This document shows positions 44,800 through 54,222 of a stretch of 64,000 bases of DNA, in pieces. Positions within the stretch are counted from its first letter, which is position 1. Each line of letters begins with the position of its first letter. The stretch is from CAZQEZ01 sp964592475. GTDB taxonomy: Bacteria; Bacteroidota; Bacteroidia; Cytophagales; Cyclobacteriaceae. The notes below the pieces were generated by a model that was given only the letters and a program-made list of their open reading frames with translations, made no database searches and was not told the origin of the DNA. The stretch covers positions 35,225 through 99,224 of the forward strand of contig CAZQEZ010000001.1 of NCBI GenBank assembly GCA_964592475.1. Reading direction: 5' to 3'. A program made the translations under genes and the position numbers.

Positions 44800-46344
44800 T
44801 TACTGTTGAGTTTCTGCCGGACTATAAAATCGATAGTGGATATAGTATTTATTACTTTTAAGGATATCTAATGTATAATGCCAGATCGTTTCAAAAGGTA
44901 GAACCTCTATTTCGTTTTGCAAATCGAAAGGAATTTTAAATCGATGCAGTTTTTTCTTGTAAGTCTCTCCTTTTTCAGCAATCAGCTCATAATTAAATTC
45001 TTTATCTTTAACAATAGATAGCATTCTGATAAAAATGCTGTTGCGATAATTGTGGCGTTTATCTAAATGTACTGAGCTGTACTTTTCTAGCGCTTCTATT
45101 GTTTCTTTCACCTCTACCACCCTACCGTCACGTAATAAATACATAAATTGAGCAATCAAAATTGTAATAATATAGCCTTGTTGCTCTTTAGGATATTCCG
45201 GGTCTAATTTTAAAAATTCTTCCAAATCAAATCCCCATTTAAGCAGCTTAGTTTCATAAAAAAAGATAAGATAGGGCCTATAGATTAGCCATCGATCTGA
45301 GATATCCTTAGGCAGTTGATTAAAAGATTTATTGGTGCGCACCAATCTGAATAACGATGCTGCTTTTTGAAATTTTTTGGCATGCATACAGGTGAAAAAA
45401 TAATATTCCATGAACTTAAACCAATAATCGGCGCCAGGCTTAAATATTTTTATTGTTTTCTCACTGTAGGCAATTCCTTCATCGTATTTTCTTTGTTGAA
45501 ACAATGAATACAATTTAATAAAAGCTAAGTAATGCTTATCAAGATCTACCGATATTTTATTAATTGGCTTATATAGAAATTTTTTCTCTAGTTCATCACT
45601 AAGGGCAATATTTTCTTCAAAACGATAAAGAATTGTGTTGTAAATAATCTGAAGCTTTTTAGCTAAAATATACAGTCTGTCGCTTTTATAGGAATGGCCA
45701 TTATTTTCAATAGCCTTAATGTTCATTGGAATATCATTAATAGCCTTATTTTGAGAGCTGGTCGATTTATTGATATATACCAAAGCCTCTTCAAATTTTT
45801 CCTCGCTATCCTGAATGGCTGCTGAAAATTTTCTCAGCTTTTTTAGCTCATCATTGGCTTCAGCAAATAGTGTTGTTTTACCTTCCTGAGCGTACTGGCT
45901 TCTCATCATTTCCAAGGCACCAATTGCCATATCTATAAACTCGTATTCTAGGGCTACTTTAATCACCAGAGGTAATCGGCGCATTGCGATATCAGGAGCA
46001 TTTTCCTTAAACAATATATGACACTGATGCAATGTATGAAAAGTTTCATACTCAACTTTATCATAGTTGGTATAGCCATTTTTTTCGTAATCGAGAAAAT
46101 ATAAATGATTGAGCAATCTTTGCTTTAGTTTACCCTTAGTATTTCTGTAATTTCTATTTCCCGGATCGGCACCAAACATATCTTTAGCAGCTTCTTCATC
46201 AGATTTATACTTGCCACCTATAATGGCATCATATAAAATATTATCTTTTGATGCCTCTTTCTTTCTAAAGTTTTGATTAATTAATTGAATACTTCTTTGA
46301 CCTTTTTTCTTATTTATATCAATTAATTTGAATATTTCGTCCAT
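44800..46344 (-). CDS. Large helical protein of unknown family, 514 aa
   Basis: I do not recognise this protein. It has no signal peptide or membrane helix and is rich in Lys, Glu, Tyr and Phe. From about residue 100 it looks like a chain of helical repeats of TPR or HEAT type (FKENAPDIAMRRLPLVIKVALE, LYSLFQQRKYDEGIAYSEKTI, FFTCMHAKKFQKAASLFRLV). The N-terminal 75 residues (DILYDAIIGGKYKSDEEAAKDMFG-like, then NRNYRNTKGKLKQRLLNHL) could form a separate helical or DNA-binding unit. It sits alone between two long AT-rich spacers beside the candidate origin. Protein-protein interaction is the likely role. Confidence 0.7.
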   Translation of the reverse strand: MDEIFKLIDINKKKGQRSIQLINQNFRKKEASKDNILYDAIIGGKYKSDEEAAKDMFGADPGNRNYRNTKGKLKQRLLNHLYFLDYEKNGYTNYDKVEYETFHTLHQCHILFKENAPDIAMRRLPLVIKVALEYEFIDMAIGALEMMRSQYAQEGKTTLFAEANDELKKLRKFSAAIQDSEEKFEEALVYINKSTSSQNKAINDIPMNIKAIENNGHSYKSDRLYILAKKLQIIYNTILYRFEENIALSDELEKKFLYKPINKISVDLDKHYLAFIKLYSLFQQRKYDEGIAYSEKTIKIFKPGADYWFKFMEYYFFTCMHAKKFQKAASLFRLVRTNKSFNQLPKDISDRWLIYRPYLIFFYETKLLKWGFDLEEFLKLDPEYPKEQQGYIITILIAQFMYLLRDGRVVEVKETIEALEKYSSVHLDKRHNYRNSIFIRMLSIVKDKEFNYELIAEKGETYKKKLHRFKIPFDLQNEIEVLPFETIWHYTLDILKSNKYYIHYRFYSPAETQQ

Positions 46345-46721
46345 TTACAATTTCTTAGTTAAGATTAATATGACCTTTTACAATTTTCAAGTAGTAATGC
46401 ATTGCAGCCATTATATTTTACTTTTAAGAATTGGCAAAGCCGCCGCAAATCAATAAACAACAATTTAAAAAATAAATATTAATATAAATGTTTTCCAATA
46501 TTGAAATAAATATTAATAATTTTTTTTACTTTTTCCACAATCGAGTTGCTACAATGCTTAAATCAACATACTAAGCAAAAATAAATGCTTGAAAATGCAC
46601 TTTATTTCAATTACCAAAAATACATTTACAAGTACACATTAAACAAAAGTAAACTTTCCAATGTAAAAGTTATTATCAGGATAGCAAGATATTGTTGCTA
46701 TTTTTTAATTAATTTTTAGCT
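46345..46721. other. AT-rich spacer with direct and palindromic repeats
   Basis: A 377-base spacer between divergent genes. It contains a 15-base direct repeat AAATAAATATTAATA (46470-46484 and 46504-46518) flanking the second copy of the 16-mer palindrome. The same 15-mer also occurs at 25063-25077. No ORF is supported. Confidence 0.45.
46491..46506. repeat. Intergenic palindromic 16-mer, copy 2
   Basis: Identical to 43983-43998 (TTTTCCAATATTGAAA). It lies between the two copies of a 15-base AT direct repeat in the promoter region of the 514-aa gene. Confidence 0.4.
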
Positions 46722-47111
46722 ATGAGAATTAAGCAGATCAAAGAAACATCGCTCTATGTGCACAATTTGGAACTTATCAGGCACTTTTATGAAGGAAAAT
46801 TGGGCTTACAAGTAATCAGTTATTCGGATAATCGCCACGTATTTTTCAGAGCTGGCAAATCGGTGCTACTTTGCTTTATACCTGAGGCAACTCAAAAGGA
46901 GTCCACATTACCACCCCATTTTGGTAGAGGCAATCAACACATAGCTTTTGAAGTTGTCCATGAGGAGTATACCCATTGGCAAGAAAATTTAAAAGCTAAA
47001 AATGTGGAGATTATCCATGAGCAAGAATGGAAAAACGGGTTACAATCCTTTTACTTTAAAGATCCTGAAGAAAACTTAATTGAAATAGTACCAGAAGGTA
47101 TTTGGGAATGA
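46722..47111 (+). CDS. VOC/glyoxalase-family protein
   Basis: A 129-aa vicinal-oxygen-chelate protein. It has two beta-alpha-beta-beta-beta halves: IKETSLYVHNLELIRHFYEGKLGLQVISYS with VFFRAGKSVLLCF, and GNQHIAFEVVHEEY with SFYFKDPEENLIEIVPEG. Metal ligands could be His/Glu at QHIAFEV and LIEIVP. The family covers lyases, dioxygenases and resistance proteins, and the substrate here is unknown. It converges with the M23 peptidase gene. Confidence 0.85.
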   Translation: MRIKQIKETSLYVHNLELIRHFYEGKLGLQVISYSDNRHVFFRAGKSVLLCFIPEATQKESTLPPHFGRGNQHIAFEVVHEEYTHWQENLKAKNVEIIHEQEWKNGLQSFYFKDPEENLIEIVPEGIWE

Positions 47112-47132
47112 TTAACAAGTGGAGAAAAAAAG

Positions 47133-47166
47133 AGGAGATAAACTACTATAATAAAATTTATCTCCT
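47133..47166. terminator. Bidirectional terminator between VOC and M23 genes
   Basis: Perfect 10-bp stem AGGAGATAAA (47133-47142) with TTTATCTCCT (47157-47166). Seven T follow on the minus strand (end of the M23 gene); a short TT follows on the plus strand. Confidence 0.75.
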
Positions 47167-47202
47167 TTGGAAATACTATTCGCAATCTGCGTTGACAAGA
47201 AA

Positions 47203-48492
47203 TTATTTTGTTTCCGCGTAAAGAATTTCTCCCTTTTCAGGATAATCAATTTTATCTACCAGTGCTTTCAGCTGTTGTTGATTTACATGATATTCCTCTA
47301 AATATTCTTCTTTTATCGGCTCCGAAGGAGGGGGCTCAACGGTAAGCGGATTTACAGCAGTGCCATTTTTATAAAATCTAAAATCAAGATGCGGACCGGT
47401 AGATAATCCTGTACTACCCACATAACCTATTACATCTCCTTGTTTTATTCTGCTACCCACTGTTACTCCTTTAGCAAATTTGCTCAAATGCAAATAAGCG
47501 GTAGTATAAACACTGTTATGCTTTATCTTTACCATATTGCCAGCTCCACCAGAATAGGCTCTTTTAATTATGGTGCCATCTCCTACAGATAATACTGGTG
47601 TGCCACTAGGTGCTGCATAGTCAACGCCATGGTGAGGCCTCCTGATTTTTAACACCGGATGCAACCTACTATGGCTGAATTTTGAGCTAATCCGAGAATA
47701 ATTGAGAGGTGCTTTTAAAAATGCTTTACGCAAACTATTCCCTTCTTCATCGAAATAATCAACACCACTACCTTGATCGTAATAAAAAGCATAATAGGGC
47801 ATTGCATAGTGCTCAAAATAAGCAGCTACAATTTTTCCGATACCTACAGTTTTATTTTCTACCTGCATTTCTTCATATACAACCTTGAACCTATCACCCT
47901 GCTGTATCCTGAAAAAGTCTATCTGCCAAGCAAATACATCTGCTAACTTATTAACTAATAATGGTGAGACTTCCTGTTCCATCATGGTATTATAAAGTGA
48001 ATATTCTATAACACCCGCCATGCTGTTTTGTACGGTGTCGACCTTTCGCGTAAATTTTTCAACTTTTAAGGAATCTTTAAAATTGAAAACTATGTATTCA
48101 ATATCATTAGGCTCGTAAACAAAATATTCTGCATGTTTTGCTGAATCATTTTTGTAAAGCACTGAATATTTTTTATTTACGGCCAATTTCCTTACATCAA
48201 ATACCTCTTTAAAGTTGCGGGTAAGATTGTCTAGCGCAGTAAATGAAACATTAAACTCGGATAGAATATCTCCTAAGAATTGATTCTTAGCGATTGTGCC
48301 TTCATATACTTCCAATGAATCGATGGCTATACCAAATAATTCAGGTGTTTCATCTATAGAAACAATTGAATCAATTTCTTCAACGATATTTTCGGTTACG
48401 GTTTGAGGTTTGTTATTTTGATGGTACAGGTACAATAATGAAATTGTGACAATCATCGCGATGGCAGCAGCGCCAGTGAGGTATTTTTTCAT
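47203..48492 (-). CDS. M23-family murein endopeptidase, membrane-anchored
   Basis: A 429-aa cell-wall hydrolase of the MepM type. An N-terminal hydrophobic segment (residues 4-22) anchors it. Residues about 40-250 form an OapA/LysM-like region (FLGDILSEFNVSFTALDNL). The catalytic LytM domain at about 275-400 has the zinc ligands in RRPHHGVDYAAPSGTPV and HLSKF, and PHLDFRFYKNG. It would cut peptidoglycan cross-links during growth. All catalytic residues are present. Own promoter, bidirectional terminator downstream. Confidence 0.93.
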   Translation of the reverse strand: MKKYLTGAAAIAMIVTISLLYLYHQNNKPQTVTENIVEEIDSIVSIDETPELFGIAIDSLEVYEGTIAKNQFLGDILSEFNVSFTALDNLTRNFKEVFDVRKLAVNKKYSVLYKNDSAKHAEYFVYEPNDIEYIVFNFKDSLKVEKFTRKVDTVQNSMAGVIEYSLYNTMMEQEVSPLLVNKLADVFAWQIDFFRIQQGDRFKVVYEEMQVENKTVGIGKIVAAYFEHYAMPYYAFYYDQGSGVDYFDEEGNSLRKAFLKAPLNYSRISSKFSHSRLHPVLKIRRPHHGVDYAAPSGTPVLSVGDGTIIKRAYSGGAGNMVKIKHNSVYTTAYLHLSKFAKGVTVGSRIKQGDVIGYVGSTGLSTGPHLDFRFYKNGTAVNPLTVEPPPSEPIKEEYLEEYHVNQQQLKALVDKIDYPEKGEILYAETK

Positions 48493-48716
48493 TTCAATCA
48501 GTTTTTAGCAGTTAATTTTTTTGTTTACCTATTTAATTTAATTATTGTTGTTAAGCAATTTATAATATTTAGGTTGTTATCAACTTGCAGTACAACCACA
48601 TAAATCGCTTAATATTACCTATTTATAATATTTATTTAGCAATCTTAGCAAATTTTGAAAACAAATTCCATCATTTAACAAATATTTAAAGGTGCTAATT
48701 TAATCAAAAAATTACT

Positions 48717-49841
48717 TTGAAAGATATAACTATAATTGGAGGAGGGCTTGCCGGTTTAATTAATGCAATTGAATTGGCTAAAAAAGGATTTCGGGTATTA
48801 CTAATAGAAAAAAAACAATATCCGTTTCACCGGGTATGTGGTGAATATATTTCACGTGAGGTAATTCCATTTTTACAATCAATTGATTGCTACCCACATG
48901 AATTGCAGCCTGCAGCAATTGATAAGTTTATGCTTACTTCGGTAGATGGTAAAAAAGTAGAAATGCCCCTTGATTTGGGAGGTTTTGGAATTAGCCGATA
49001 TGCTTTTGATAATTATTTAGTAAATAAAGCTTTGGCCGCGGGAGCTGAAATTTGGCAAACTAAAAGTGTAGAAAACCTATCTTTTCAAAAAGATGCTAAT
49101 ATATTTTCTATTACAATTAAGGGTGGACAATCCTTAAAAAGCAAACTTGTAATAGGTGCCTTTGGCAAACGGTCTACTTTAGATGCCCGTTTGAATAGAA
49201 GCTTTCTGAGGCATCGCTCTCCTTACCTGGGGGTAAAATACCACGTGAAAACTGACTATGCTCCTGATGTAGTGGCTTTACATAACTTCAAAGGCGGCTA
49301 CTGCGGTATTAGTAAAGTAGAAAATGAATTTTTCAACTTATGTTATCTCAGTCATAGCGATAACTTGAAAATGCATGGCAGCATTAATCAAATGGAGGAA
49401 GCAATAGTTTGTGAAAATCCACACCTGCGAAATATTTGGTTAAATAGTGATTTTGTACTGGATAAATCGATGGTGATCAATGAAATAAGCTTTGAAAAGA
49501 AAAGCCCGGTGGATCAGCATGTTTTTATGAGCGGTGATTCGGCAGGCATGATAACGCCTTTATGTGGCAATGGAATGGCCATGGCCATTCACTCAGCACA
49601 TCTACTTTCGAGCATAATTGCTGAAAATGGAATACCTAAAAATTTTTCTGATCGAATGGGGTTGGAAAAGCAGTACACTCATTTTTGGAATAATTTATTT
49701 GCTACTCGTCTCTGGATAGGACGTAATACACAAAAACTCTTTGGTGGAAAATCAATATCAAAATTTGCTGTAAAACTTGCTAAGTTTTCACCTATTTTGG
49801 CCAAAAGTGTTATGAAAAAAACCCATGGAAAGGAATTTTAA
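48717..49841 (+). CDS. FAD-dependent oxidoreductase (geranylgeranyl reductase-like)
   Basis: A 374-aa flavoprotein with the N-terminal dinucleotide-binding motif TIIGGGLAGLINAIELAKKG, followed by VLLIEKKQYPFHRVCGEYIS. The second FAD motif is HVFMSGDSAGMITPLCGNGMAMAIHSAHLL. The start is TTG; no ATG lies ahead of the Rossmann motif. It belongs to the FixC/geranylgeranyl-reductase-like group. In Bacteroidota, relatives often sit beside a type III polyketide synthase and a methyltransferase, but neither is present here. Substrate unknown. Confidence 0.88.
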   Translation: MKDITIIGGGLAGLINAIELAKKGFRVLLIEKKQYPFHRVCGEYISREVIPFLQSIDCYPHELQPAAIDKFMLTSVDGKKVEMPLDLGGFGISRYAFDNYLVNKALAAGAEIWQTKSVENLSFQKDANIFSITIKGGQSLKSKLVIGAFGKRSTLDARLNRSFLRHRSPYLGVKYHVKTDYAPDVVALHNFKGGYCGISKVENEFFNLCYLSHSDNLKMHGSINQMEEAIVCENPHLRNIWLNSDFVLDKSMVINEISFEKKSPVDQHVFMSGDSAGMITPLCGNGMAMAIHSAHLLSSIIAENGIPKNFSDRMGLEKQYTHFWNNLFATRLWIGRNTQKLFGGKSISKFAVKLAKFSPILAKSVMKKTHGKEF

Positions 49842-49845
49842 AAAA

Positions 49846-49865
49846 AGCCCCCGAAAACGGGGGCT
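49846..49865. terminator. Bidirectional terminator, GC-rich
   Basis: Perfect 8-bp stem AGCCCCCG/CGGGGGCT with an AAAA loop, directly after the flavoprotein stop. The T run is on the minus strand, so it mainly ends the 49922-50431 gene. Confidence 0.8.
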
Positions 49866-49921
49866 TGCCAAACTAAATCAAACACCTACTTAAATAAATT
49901 CTTGATACTGCTTTTGCTGAC

Positions 49922-50431
49922 TTAGCATAGGCCTACGGCATCTATCTTTACCGTATAAGCCTTATTATATTTATTTCTAATGGTGATCAAAACGGATTGA
50001 ATCTCAAAATTTACTTGCCCCAGATACACATTAACAACATTTATACGATTCTTCAAATTTTTTGACTCAATTTGCCTGGTCACCCTAAGCTCATTATTTT
50101 TATCGAATACCTTTACTTCATATACCGTGCCAGTATTTATCAGTTCGTATATAAAAATTGTATTACTATGTACAGGCCGGGAAAACCAAAGCTTTACAAA
50201 CTGCTCCTGATTATCTTTTACATGCCATAGTTTATTTCTTAAATTTTTTTGGCCAAATGCATCAGGTTGATAGAGTAAGTTTTGTCCTACATTGTGCTGC
50301 CAAATATTTTCACTGGAAATCTCCATCACACGTTCAGCATATTCACAATCAATAGTTTTAAATTTATTACCGGAAGGCATAAATCCGCTAATATAAATTA
50401 AGCACACGATGGCCCAAATATGATTTATCAT
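49922..50431 (-). CDS. Exported hypothetical protein with jelly-roll-like domain
   Basis: A 169-aa secreted protein (signal peptide 1-16, ending YISGF). The mature part has YAERVMEISSENIWQ, QNLLYQPDAFGQ, and FVKLWFSRPVHSNTIFIYELINTGTVYEVKVFDKNNE. This resembles a discoidin-like/galactose-binding jelly roll found in some Bacteroidota OmpA-type proteins, where ligand-exposed loops follow a KLGF-x-x-P motif. Two Cys (DCEYAE and AVGLC) could form a disulphide. Assignment to that fold is tentative. Confidence 0.65.
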   Translation of the reverse strand: MINHIWAIVCLIYISGFMPSGNKFKTIDCEYAERVMEISSENIWQHNVGQNLLYQPDAFGQKNLRNKLWHVKDNQEQFVKLWFSRPVHSNTIFIYELINTGTVYEVKVFDKNNELRVTRQIESKNLKNRINVVNVYLGQVNFEIQSVLITIRNKYNKAYTVKIDAVGLC

Positions 50432-50598
50432 AAAAAAGTAAAAAATAACTGGTTTAAAAAATAATTCAAATCGTCAAGTTATTTTAAGGCAGCCACGATT
50501 AAAACCTCTCAGCTATAACGCACCTTGTTGATTATCAATGAATTACGAAATTAATAAAAAAATCCGGAACACGTATTCAACCAAAAATATTTTATTAA

Positions 50599-51804
50599 TC
50601 ATAACTTAAGAAACGGAACATCTTCTACAAGCATGGCAAAATATGGCTCTTTTACCATCAATGCTTGTTGCCGCAATAAATTTTGTAAGTTTACCTCTCC
50701 TATCACCTGGTAAAAACCTTCTCCCTGATGCCTTTGTTGAATTGTTTTGAAATTAATATCTTCTATTAATTGTTTGTCTTTACAACGAAAGTACACTTTC
50801 AAATCATGATTGAGGGTGTAGCGATAACCATACTTTTGAAAATACTTTTTATATTCATATTGATATTGATAAAAGCTGGCTGAAATATCTGAAAGTACGG
50901 CCGAGCCAGTAGGGTGCCCACCAGCACCTTTTCCTTTAAACAGTTGTTCTCCGGAAAATTGTCCTTCTACAATTACTCCATTAAATTCGTCTTCAATGTT
51001 GATAAGTTCATTATTGCCATCAATTGCCGCTGGCATCACATAATTCACAACATACTGATCAGTAGATACTTTAGTTTTTGCCAATAATTTAATCGTTACA
51101 TTATTCTTACGAGCAAATTCAATGTCCACTTTACTTAAATGCTGAATGCCTGCAGTGAGTACTTCATCCGGCTGAGAAACCAATCCAAAAGCATGAGTAG
51201 CTATTATGCAAAGTTTATTGGCTGCATCAAAACCTCCCACATCGAGGGTAGGATCTTTTTCAGCGAAGCCTAGTGTTTGTGCTTGCAATAGTGCCTCATC
51301 GTAACTCATATTGTCATTGAACACCTTGCTCAATATAAAATTAGAAGAGCCATTAAAAATGCCGTATACACCTTTCAATGGCTCGTTATCGAAATATTCT
51401 TCCAGATTTCGAATTATAGGAATACTTCCACAACAAGCTGCTTCGTACAACAGCACTCCCCCATAATTCTGTTGCAGCCGGAAAAGCTCTTCAAAATTTT
51501 CTGCCACCATTTTCTTGTTGGCTGTGACTACTTTTTTACCATTTGTCAATGCTGCTTTTACTATTTCAAATGCCTCATCGGCATCGTTTATCAGCTCTAC
51601 AAGTAAATCGATTAATTCATTTTCTAAAATATCGTTTTTATCAAAGGTAAATTGCTTGGCAGGAAGCGTGCGGCTTTTGTTTTTATCCTTTACACATATT
51701 TTAGTTACTTCGGCATTAAAATACCTGTTCTTTTCTAAAATATCATATAAGCCTTGACCTACTACGCCAAAGCCAAACAGGCCAATTCTAGATTTTTCTT
51801 TCAT
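50599..51804 (-). CDS. hom: Homoserine dehydrogenase
   Basis: A 401-aa NAD(P)-dependent enzyme converting aspartate semialdehyde to homoserine. It has the dinucleotide motif GLFGFGVVGQGLYDIL, KKVVTANKKMV, YEAACCGSIPIIRNLEEYF, GVYGIFNGSSNFILSKVF and the catalytic region LGFAEKDPTLDVGGFDAANKL. There is no aspartokinase domain. It is the third gene of the metY-metX-like-hom operon, overlapping the MetX-like gene by 4 bases (ATGA). Its control by the SAM riboswitch implies a role in methionine rather than threonine supply. Confidence 0.95.
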   Translation of the reverse strand: MKEKSRIGLFGFGVVGQGLYDILEKNRYFNAEVTKICVKDKNKSRTLPAKQFTFDKNDILENELIDLLVELINDADEAFEIVKAALTNGKKVVTANKKMVAENFEELFRLQQNYGGVLLYEAACCGSIPIIRNLEEYFDNEPLKGVYGIFNGSSNFILSKVFNDNMSYDEALLQAQTLGFAEKDPTLDVGGFDAANKLCIIATHAFGLVSQPDEVLTAGIQHLSKVDIEFARKNNVTIKLLAKTKVSTDQYVVNYVMPAAIDGNNELINIEDEFNGVIVEGQFSGEQLFKGKGAGGHPTGSAVLSDISASFYQYQYEYKKYFQKYGYRYTLNHDLKVYFRCKDKQLIEDINFKTIQQRHQGEGFYQVIGEVNLQNLLRQQALMVKEPYFAMLVEDVPFLKL

Positions 51805-52778
51805 GCTAATTTTTGTTTATATCGTTTTGGCAGTTTATAATCTTTTAAGACATTTTCAATGTGTGCTGGTTTGTCAAAATAGGTAAAACTTCCCCTAGCG
51901 GAGGGTATAAAATGTAAAACTGCATTGTCAAGATGCTGTGTCAGTTTCAAATGTGCATTATGATTGGGCAATGGATCATCGGCAGCTAAAATAATAAAGC
52001 AATTGGCTTTAATTTTATTCAACAGTTTTTCTTTGATTTCAAATTTTTTACTCGCTTCAGTTAGTAGTAAAAGCGAATAAGGATTTATAGAAACTTTTTC
52101 TCCAAGCTGACAAAACAATTCATTCACTGCGTTTGATTGCGATATAGCACCAGCCATTGCAATTTTTAGCATTTTTAAAATTATCGGCATACTATTTTCA
52201 CCTGCTTTACGCGAATTAAGTTGCCAAGTGGCGTCCAGCTCAATCACTTCTTTCAATAAACGAAATTGTGCACTACTCCATTGAGATAGCGAACTTCCTC
52301 CACCAAATAAAATTAAATTAGATGCAATTCGCGGACACACCGTAAGCCAATTAACCGCTATTTGTGCTCCCATTTCTACTCCTACCATGCTGTGCACATT
52401 ATCAATCTTCAAGTGATCTCGCAATATCTCAAACGAATTAGATATATCGGCTATTGAAATTTGAGGGAATCTATGAAAAAAGTTTGTTTTAGTCACCGGG
52501 TCAATAGATAAAGGACCAGTGGACTTACCCATGCCTGCCAGGGCATCAACAGATATTATAAAATAGTGATCTGTATCAAATACTTTTCCAGGCCCTACTA
52601 GAGATGCCCACCATTGGCTTACATTGCCATTGAGCCAAAGGGGATGACATATCCAAATCACATTATCATGATTGGCATTTAATTCTCCTGCGGTATAATA
52701 TTGAAGCCGAAGCTCGGGCAATTGCTCACCCGACTCCAGCTTAAAATTAAAAGGATAATAGAAACTTTGCTCTTTCAT
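51801..52778 (-). CDS. MetX-like homoserine acyltransferase homologue lacking catalytic Ser and His
   Basis: A 325-aa alpha/beta-hydrolase protein in the position where MetX (homoserine O-acetyltransferase) is expected, between metY and hom. The N-terminus (GEQLPELRLQYYTAGELNANHDNVIWICHPL) and STGPLSIDPVTK match MetX. But the nucleophile elbow reads VGVEMGAQIA, so Glu135 (codon GAA) replaces the Ser of GGSxGG. The catalytic His motif GHDAF is replaced by RGSFTYF. The triad Asp region (AADDPLPN) is kept. The frame is intact and coupled on both sides, so the protein is probably made. It may be a non-acyltransferase or a structural partner of MetY or Hom. Confidence 0.8.
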   Translation of the reverse strand: MKEQSFYYPFNFKLESGEQLPELRLQYYTAGELNANHDNVIWICHPLWLNGNVSQWWASLVGPGKVFDTDHYFIISVDALAGMGKSTGPLSIDPVTKTNFFHRFPQISIADISNSFEILRDHLKIDNVHSMVGVEMGAQIAVNWLTVCPRIASNLILFGGGSSLSQWSSAQFRLLKEVIELDATWQLNSRKAGENSMPIILKMLKIAMAGAISQSNAVNELFCQLGEKVSINPYSLLLLTEASKKFEIKEKLLNKIKANCFIILAADDPLPNHNAHLKLTQHLDNAVLHFIPSARGSFTYFDKPAHIENVLKDYKLPKRYKQKLA

Positions 52779-54100
52779 TACTTTACCAATAATTCTTCTT
52801 TAATTTTAGCAAATGCTTGTTCAAAATCGGCTTTTAAGTCATCAAGATGCTCTATACCAGTAGAAACCCTTAATTGAGTTGGGTGTACACCTGCATTGTG
52901 CTGCTCAATTTCATTCAATTGCTGATGCGTAGTAGATGCTGGATGTATAATTAAAGATTTAGCATCGCCCACGTTTGCCAGGTGGCTTACCAGTTGCAAA
53001 CTATTCACGAATTTTTCGGCAAGGTCTTTATCACCTCTAATACGGAAAGTAAACACACCCCCGAATCCTCTTTTCAAGTATTTTTTGGCAAGCTCGTGAT
53101 ATTTACTTGATTCAAGGCCTGGATAATTAACACTCTCTACTAATTCATGGCTTTCTAACCACTGTGCCAGCTTCAAAGCATTTTCAACAATTCTATCTAC
53201 ACGCAACGACAATGTCTCTACTCCTTGAATTAACTGAAAAGCATTAAAAGGAGAAAGTGCGGGACCAAAATCACGTAATCCTTCTACTCTGGCTCTTATT
53301 GCAAAAGCTACATTGGGCAATCCTAATGGATTATTATCACCAAAAGTTTCCCAGAATTTCAGCCCGTGATAACCTTCACTAGGCTCACTAAATTGAGGGT
53401 ATTTTCCATTTCCCCAATTAAAATTGCCGCCATCTACTATTACTCCACCAATGCTGGTACCATGCCCACCTATCCATTTTGTAGCCGACTCGGTAACTAT
53501 ATTAGCTCCGTGCTCTAATGGCCTAAATAAATAACCACCAGCCCCAAAAGTATTATCTACGACTAAAGGAATATCATATTTTTTGGCAAGCTCTCCAAAT
53601 TTTTCAAAATCAGGAATGTTAAATCCCGGGTTTCCTATGGTTTCCAGGTAAAGTGCTCGCGTTTTATCATCTATCAGCTTTTCAAATGCTTCAACAGAAT
53701 CAGCTTCAGCAAAGCGGGCATCAATGCCTAGCCGCTTAAATGCTACTTTAAATTGGTTATAAGTACCTCCATATAAAAATTGAGAACTCACAAAATTTTC
53801 TCCCGCGGCTATAATATTATTTAAGGCAACAAACTGGGCTGCCTGTCCTGAAGCAACTGCCAACGCTGCCGTACCTCCTTCTAAGGCGGCTATTCGCTTT
53901 TCAAATACATCAGTTGTAGGGTTCATGATCCGGGTGTAAATGTTGCCAAACTCTTTTAACGCAAAAAGATTGGCACCATGTGCAGCATCTTTAAATGTGT
54001 AGGAAGTTGTTTGGTAAATAGGCACAGCCCTGGATCGGGTAGTTTCGTCTATCTCATGGCCGGCATGTAATTGTAAGGTTTCGAATCGATAATTAGACAT
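52778..54100 (-). CDS. metY: O-acetylhomoserine sulfhydrylase
   Basis: A 440-aa PLP enzyme of the Cys/Met metabolism family, making homocysteine from O-acetylhomoserine and sulphide. Diagnostic: FETLQLHAGHEIDETTRSRAVPIYQTTSYTF, NPTTDVFEKRIAALEGGTAALAVASGQAA, VVDNTFGAGGYLF and the Schiff-base Lys in ESATKWIGGHGTSIGG. The length (about 430) separates MetY from MetB/MetC (about 380-400). It is the first gene of a SAM-riboswitch operon and its stop shares a base with the ATG of the MetX-like gene. Confidence 0.95.
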   Translation of the reverse strand: MSNYRFETLQLHAGHEIDETTRSRAVPIYQTTSYTFKDAAHGANLFALKEFGNIYTRIMNPTTDVFEKRIAALEGGTAALAVASGQAAQFVALNNIIAAGENFVSSQFLYGGTYNQFKVAFKRLGIDARFAEADSVEAFEKLIDDKTRALYLETIGNPGFNIPDFEKFGELAKKYDIPLVVDNTFGAGGYLFRPLEHGANIVTESATKWIGGHGTSIGGVIVDGGNFNWGNGKYPQFSEPSEGYHGLKFWETFGDNNPLGLPNVAFAIRARVEGLRDFGPALSPFNAFQLIQGVETLSLRVDRIVENALKLAQWLESHELVESVNYPGLESSKYHELAKKYLKRGFGGVFTFRIRGDKDLAEKFVNSLQLVSHLANVGDAKSLIIHPASTTHQQLNEIEQHNAGVHPTQLRVSTGIEHLDDLKADFEQAFAKIKEELLVK

Positions 54101-54222
54101 TTTATTATTATTTAAAGGTTAAAAATTTATATGGTTTTTGATAATTGCTTAGAATGAAAGGTAGCGGTGATAATTCGACATAATTTCTATCGAGTTATGG
54201 TGCCACCAGAAAAGCTAGTTAG

